The notes under the pieces are model-generated. The model was not told where the DNA came from, searched no databases, and saw nothing but the letters and a program-made list of their open reading frames with translations. From assembly GCF_000226115.1 (NCBI RefSeq), contig NC_016462.1:1550001-1614000 (forward strand): 64,000 nt of DNA. Direction: 5' to 3'. The position numbers and the translations under genes are program-made. This document shows positions 59,701-64,000 of the stretch, one piece after another. Origin of the DNA: Thermothielavioides terrestris NRRL 8126 (lineage: Eukaryota; Ascomycota; Sordariomycetes; Sordariales; Chaetomiaceae). Positions within the stretch are counted from its first letter, which is position 1; the number at the start of each line of letters is the position of its first letter.

Positions 59701-60596
59701 CTGGCTGTGGAACTGGCAAGTGCCAGAGAACAGTCATCGGCAAACAGACGGCGGGCGTGATTGATGGACGGCTTGTATCTGGCGCACTTGCCGACGTGGA
59801 ACTTGACCTGGGTCTGCGAGACGGGCTGGTTCAAGATGCGGTCCAGAGGCTGGTATGGTTTGACAAAGCAGAGGAGGAGCACGAGGTACTCAGTTGGGTT
59901 CACGTCCCAAGCCTCCAGGGCCTGCGATGAGATCGCCAGCTTGTCGATCCGGATGGAGAGGGAGACCACGCCACGGGTGTCATCCTTCCCAAAACCATCC
60001 AGAAGACCGACTTTGTAGCCAGCCTGCTTCACCCGACGAAGGTCCCGCCTAATGCGCTGGAGCAGTGGCTTGTTGAGCTCTGTCGGCGTTGTGCCAAAGA
60101 GTGAGCCGCGCGGAGCTGACGTCGGCAGACCGAACTCGTCGCCGTCAGAGGGATAGTCGCTGTCGTATGCGGCGTCGTAATCGTCGTCATCTTGGGCAGG
60201 CTCATCGTTGCCCTGCTCAGCCTCGGTGGCACTCTCACCGCCTCCATCGAGGGCGCGCCTAATTTCCTTGTCGAGACGGCTTGCCAGTTCAGACACCATC
60301 TCGTACACAGACATGCCCACGAGGTAGTCCTGGGCGGCTTTAATGGCGGCCACGACATGCGGGGCCGGGTCAGACTCGTCGGTCCAGAGCAGGAACCTGT
60401 TTCCGTCGGGATAGTCACCAAGGTCCTGGGCAAGGGCCTGAATACGCACGTCGGCTGCTAGGCTCTCGTGGCGGTACATAATCACGACTTCACCGTCGGA
60501 GTCGCCATTTGTGACGGAGACAATGCCAGCGATGCCGTTGGCAGCCACCTTCTTGGCGGCGGTCGCGACATCTGACTTGAGTTTCTTGAGACTCAT
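56723..60596 (-). CDS. PARP catalytic domain fused to a ubiquitin-conjugating (E2) domain
   Basis: Minus-strand exons 60596-57499 and 57431-56723 flank a 67-nt intron (donor GTACGT, branch GCTAAC, acceptor TACAG) and give about 1268 aa. Order: an RWD/UBC-like N-terminal region (about 30-115), an acidic linker, a long middle (about 170-780) with a Cys-containing CTKYCLRCHRRL segment, the ADP-ribosyltransferase domain, a linker, and a C-terminal E2 fold. In the transferase, H812 (FAWHGSRLSNWHSILRTGL) and Y843 (GNGVYFSPRSSISTGYA) supply the NAD-binding H-Y pair. The third position is not an obvious Glu, which suggests mono-ADP-ribosylation. The E2 domain (about 1065-1250) retains a candidate catalytic C1179 in GGAMCMELLTATGWSP. 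Fungal PARPs with this fused E2 are a known class. A role linking ADP-ribosylation to ubiquitin is inference. Confidence 0.9.
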
Positions 60597-62141
60597 GGCT
60601 GGCGAGAAACCTTCCTTCCGGGGTGAAGAAAGTGTCAGATGCAGTTGGACGTCGGTGGTATGTGTTCTGCGAGATGCGCTTCTGTGTTGTTGCCCTTACA
60701 TGGGCGTGACTGAACTTGACCTTGAACTTGGTCGGTCAAAGGTCTGGTGTACTTCCTGAGAGGTCGACTACCTTGGAAGTTAATTGATTGCCGAGCTGGG
60801 TTCGGGAGGCAAGACAGAGGAGAAACGAGTGGCCTTTGGATCCCCCTCGTCACGCCCAGCAGTTCTGAGTATGACTTCTTTGTTTCCGCTCGCTCGAACA
60901 ACTTCTAGAATGGTTCGCCTGTGCAGGTCAAATAGGCTTGACTGGAACGAATGTCGCGCTGCAGAGAGTGTCATGCCGTTTCATGCCGTTTTGCGGTTTT
61001 GTTGCCTGCGACGAAACGAAAAGAAACAGAGAGGTGAATCGGGGGGTGTGACAGATGGAGGTCCTTTGGACCATGTAGGAAGGCAGGAGGACGGGTAGGT
61101 AGCTGGATGCTTCACGGGTTGAAAGAGAGAGGCCACGATGCCACGGTGCCAGGTCCGCAGGCTGGCAGCTGGAATCGCTGGAGTTCAACCAAGTGCTGGG
61201 CCATGGACTCACTCCCGTCGCACTGGGCTGCCCGGCTGATCAGGCAGTGTGGTCGGGTGTGATTCATCGAGAAGCACCTAGGGAGCGCCTTCCAAGTCGG
61301 GGCGTGGCAGGCAGCAATGGCGGGGTTGACCGTTGGTTGACGTTTGCCTTGCGAACAACAACCTGCCCTGCCACCTGGCATGCCCATTGGGCGTCGTACC
61401 ATCAGACCGTGGGAATTTTCTCCGACATTCACATCAATTGAACATGACCGCACTCAGATTTGGCCCAGTGCATAGAAGCTGGGCACCACAAGTCCACACG
61501 GGTCAGGCACCTGGCATTCGCCGCTTCTCAGGTGCTGTGGTTAACGTCAACGTGAACTTCGTTGACTTACGTGCAAAGGTCTGCCTCTGGCCGAGACTGA
61601 ACAAGGCTGCGTGAGCATGCTCGAGGCGTACGTACATGTATGCACCATGGCGCCCATCACAGCCCACCGGAGTACAAGGTCTCGCAGCCATGTCTTGTCT
61701 GAGGACTCTTCTTCTCACAAAGAGTCCAGAGCATCCCATTGTTGCATGTCGTTCCAGGGCAAGTGGAGTTCATTCATGGGTGTACGGAGTAATCCGCACA
61801 AGGGTGACAGCTGGCATCAGCTGGCACAAGAGGGCCGCTTTGTGGTGCAGCCTGGGGCCCTGGGCGACAAGCTTGCAGTGACACCTTGGCTGTGATTGCA
61901 CTGGGGCCTCACTGTGTGCAATGGATATCACCCGAGTTATCAACCCATTCTCACCCACCACATCCTGAATAGCCTCCAGCTAACCCAGAGTCTTCAATTT
62001 CCGTCCCCTTGGAACGTGTGGTTTTGATAGAGTGGGATTAATTTTGCACCCCCTCAGTTCACAGCTGATCTCTCTCAGTTTCCACTTAGCACATGCAGCC
62101 GGAGTTTGTGTCCCCGCCTCGTTAAGACAAAGCACAACACC
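60597..62141. other. Divergent intergenic region (PARP-E2 / COG-like gene)
   Basis: About 1.5 kb separates the two start codons. Open frames here are short and unsupported. No RNA gene is recognised. Confidence 0.5.
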
Positions 62142-63353
62142 ATGGCCTGGGACTCAAAGTCGTCGCGCCAGAGGCAAAGCAGCGCTGCATCCGGGACCAA
62201 AAACATAGCCATACATGCCAGGCAACAGTCAAGACGAGTGGTCACGCCTCAGTCTCCCCACGTGGCCGACCCCTTCCTCCAGGACTTCCTCAGCCCGTCG
62301 TTTGATCCCGCTGCATACCTCAACGCTACGCTCCCACCATTGCAGACCTCCACCAGGACCTCGGTGAGCCTCGGTGCAAGCCAGGGCGCGGTACCGCTCG
62401 CAGAGCTCTCCGTTCAGGCTCAGGCTGTTCTCTCACAGCTCAATGCCCACACCACCCGGCTGACCAACACCCTGACCGAGCTCACCAACGATATCCTCAG
62501 GAGCGGCGGTCGCCTAGCCTACGAGGTGGAGCTTCTACGGGGCGAGACACTAGGGCTGGCCGAGGCTCTTGCCGAGGGACTGGAAGACGACATCGCCGTG
62601 TTCGTGCCGGGCGGCATCCGCGACAGCCTCGCCGAGCCGAGGACGGCGGCCGACAGCCATGGCGCACATTCGCATCAGCGGCGGATGTCGGTCCTCGCGT
62701 CTGCGGCGCCGCCAGCAGCTGCGGTAGCTGCTGTGCCTGCAACCGACACCACAGCTGCTCCATCTGGCCCAGCGGAAACACCTGCGCCGGACGAGCCGCC
62801 CTACATGGCACAGCTGCGCACGCTGACGCTGGTGCGGTCCCGCCTCGACTCTGTCATCAAGACGTTCGGCGACGCCATGGAGTTTGTGTTCCCACCCTCC
62901 GAGGTCTCGGTCAGCTCGTCGTTCCTGTCCGTCTCGGCACCCGACGCCGGCGGCGAGAACCACAGCACCGAGGAGAAAGGGCAGCAGGTGCTCCAGGCGC
63001 TCCGGGACGAGATATCCCGTCTTCTCAACAATCCTTCCGACCCAATCAAGGGCATCGAGGACGCCGCCCACCGGATCGAAGAGCTCAAGGAGCTGGCCAT
63101 TGTGTGGAAAGGCACCGCCGAGGAGAAGGGGCGCACCAAGTTCATCGATAGTCTCGCCAAGATGGTGGAGGACAGGCACAGGGAGCTTCTGCGGGAGGCA
63201 GAGCAGTCTAGTCGGCGGGATACCGCCAGAGCACAAGCGGAAGCAGCCGCAGGCAAAGCTGGCGCAGACACCGACGCTGGGCAGTCAGAGGCCAAGGGGT
63301 ACGGCGCGTACGGCCTCATTAGCCAGCTTCAGAAACTGAGAAGCGGGATATGA
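62142..63353 (+). CDS. Putative conserved oligomeric Golgi (COG) complex subunit, Cog7-like
   Basis: A single exon of 403 aa. The ATG at 62142 (ACCATGG context) is the first in frame. The N-terminal motif DPFLQDFLSPSFDPAAYLNATLPP resembles the short leader of COG subunits (FL-x-x-x-FD-x-x-x-x-xN). It is followed by heptad-rich helices (AVLSQLNAHTTRLTNTLTELTNDILRSGGRLAYEVELL). A Pro/Ala-rich linker leads to a second helical block (QLRTLTLVRSRLDSVIKTFGDAMEFVFPPSE). The C-terminus (RIEELKELAIVWKGTAEEKGR…) is also coiled-coil-like. COG tethers retrograde vesicles at the Golgi. The family call rests on remembered resemblance and overall helical architecture; other tether-type proteins remain possible. 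Confidence 0.6.
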   Translation: MAWDSKSSRQRQSSAASGTKNIAIHARQQSRRVVTPQSPHVADPFLQDFLSPSFDPAAYLNATLPPLQTSTRTSVSLGASQGAVPLAELSVQAQAVLSQLNAHTTRLTNTLTELTNDILRSGGRLAYEVELLRGETLGLAEALAEGLEDDIAVFVPGGIRDSLAEPRTAADSHGAHSHQRRMSVLASAAPPAAAVAAVPATDTTAAPSGPAETPAPDEPPYMAQLRTLTLVRSRLDSVIKTFGDAMEFVFPPSEVSVSSSFLSVSAPDAGGENHSTEEKGQQVLQALRDEISRLLNNPSDPIKGIEDAAHRIEELKELAIVWKGTAEEKGRTKFIDSLAKMVEDRHRELLREAEQSSRRDTARAQAEAAAGKAGADTDAGQSEAKGYGAYGLISQLQKLRSGI

Positions 63354-64000
63354 TGGGTGGTTGGTCGGTCGGATGAATGTCCGGCTCGCTCTCTGGTGGT
63401 GTTCTCTTCGTCACTGTGTCTGGTACACATCGATTCGAGAACCGAATTCTGGCTCTCGCTCTTCAGCATCGTCTCTGCGCGGAAGGTGGTCATGCGCTCC
63501 GAAACGTGCTGATGATTTACACGACGCATATAGAAGTTTCTCGATTATATGTGCGCCACATGCCACGTAAATTACCAGGCAGTGAGCCCTTGCTATGGCT
63601 TGTGGCAGGTCCATAGCCGCAATAGCAAGTCCCGACCTGTACCCTGTTCGATCGAAAAGCAGATAGACAGTCAGTCGCCACCTCCTTTAGCAAATCCTTT
63701 ACCGTACTTTTCCAAGCGTTCAGAATGCCAGGCGGCCCATGGGCTCGAACCACCAAGATCCCTTGTTTTGCCCATTCACACACCCCGCCCCACACCACAA
63801 GGGCGATGGCTGGGTTGCTTGAGCGTGAGTATCAGGAGGGACGCTTTTTGTGAGAGCATCAGCGGAGTTGAGACAAATCGTCACGGGACCAAAGGACTAT
63901 GCATAGTGTAAATGCGGGGAGATGGCGTGACCGGGTACCGTTGCCGTCGGCTTGGTGTGAGGTTTGTGTACTCACCCCAGAGACCCCAGAGGAGCAAAGT
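63354..64000. other. 3' flank of the COG-like gene
   Basis: No supported gene to the window edge. Sequence just after the stop is T/C-rich and UTR-like. Confidence 0.5.

Overview
This window reads as nuclear DNA of a filamentous ascomycete, most likely Sordariales and possibly a Chaetomiaceae relative. Coding sequence is GC-rich. Introns are short, mostly 53-140 nt, with GT...CTAAC/CTGAC...AG signals. There is a lone 5S rRNA gene, and the gene families (allantoicase, a Chs7-family protein, a PARP fused to an E2 domain, a DIL-ankyrin protein) are typical of filamentous fungi. The species call is an inference. All exon structures were assembled by eye from frame continuity, splice signals and expected family sequence.

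The left third (1-21.4 kb) is gene-poor. It holds one confident protein gene, a proline/glutamine-rich regulator-like protein at 9931-11625, after about 9.9 kb with no convincing gene. It also holds a 5S rRNA gene (18110-18228), an unrecognised coding frame (19238-19744), and two inverted copies of a 383-389 bp element (6467-6849 and 13413-13801). Those elements have perfect 27-bp terminal inverted repeats, TA target duplications and a telomere-like repeat core, so they look like a Tc1/mariner-type MITE family.

The middle (21.4-43.96 kb) carries a TBC-domain Rab GAP (minus), a DIL-domain protein with N-terminal ankyrin repeats (minus), allantoicase (minus), a cytochrome b561-type membrane protein (plus, divergent from allantoicase), a Chs7-family seven-TM protein with six exons (minus), an MFS sugar transporter (plus) and a small LYR-like protein (plus).

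The right part (45.8-63.4 kb) is dense and mostly housekeeping: a mitochondrial carrier with a GC-AG intron, the pre-60S AAA-ATPase Rix7, cytochrome c, a mitochondrial membrane protein, exosome subunit Rrp42, a PARP-E2 fusion, and a putative COG (Golgi tether) subunit. Four of the eight genes from 43.4 kb onward are known or inferred mitochondrial (LYR-like, carrier, cytochrome c, membrane protein), and two serve RNA or ribosome processing. I see no operon-like or biosynthetic cluster logic. The most unusual items are the MITE pair with its telomere-like core and the PARP-ubiquitin-conjugating fusion.
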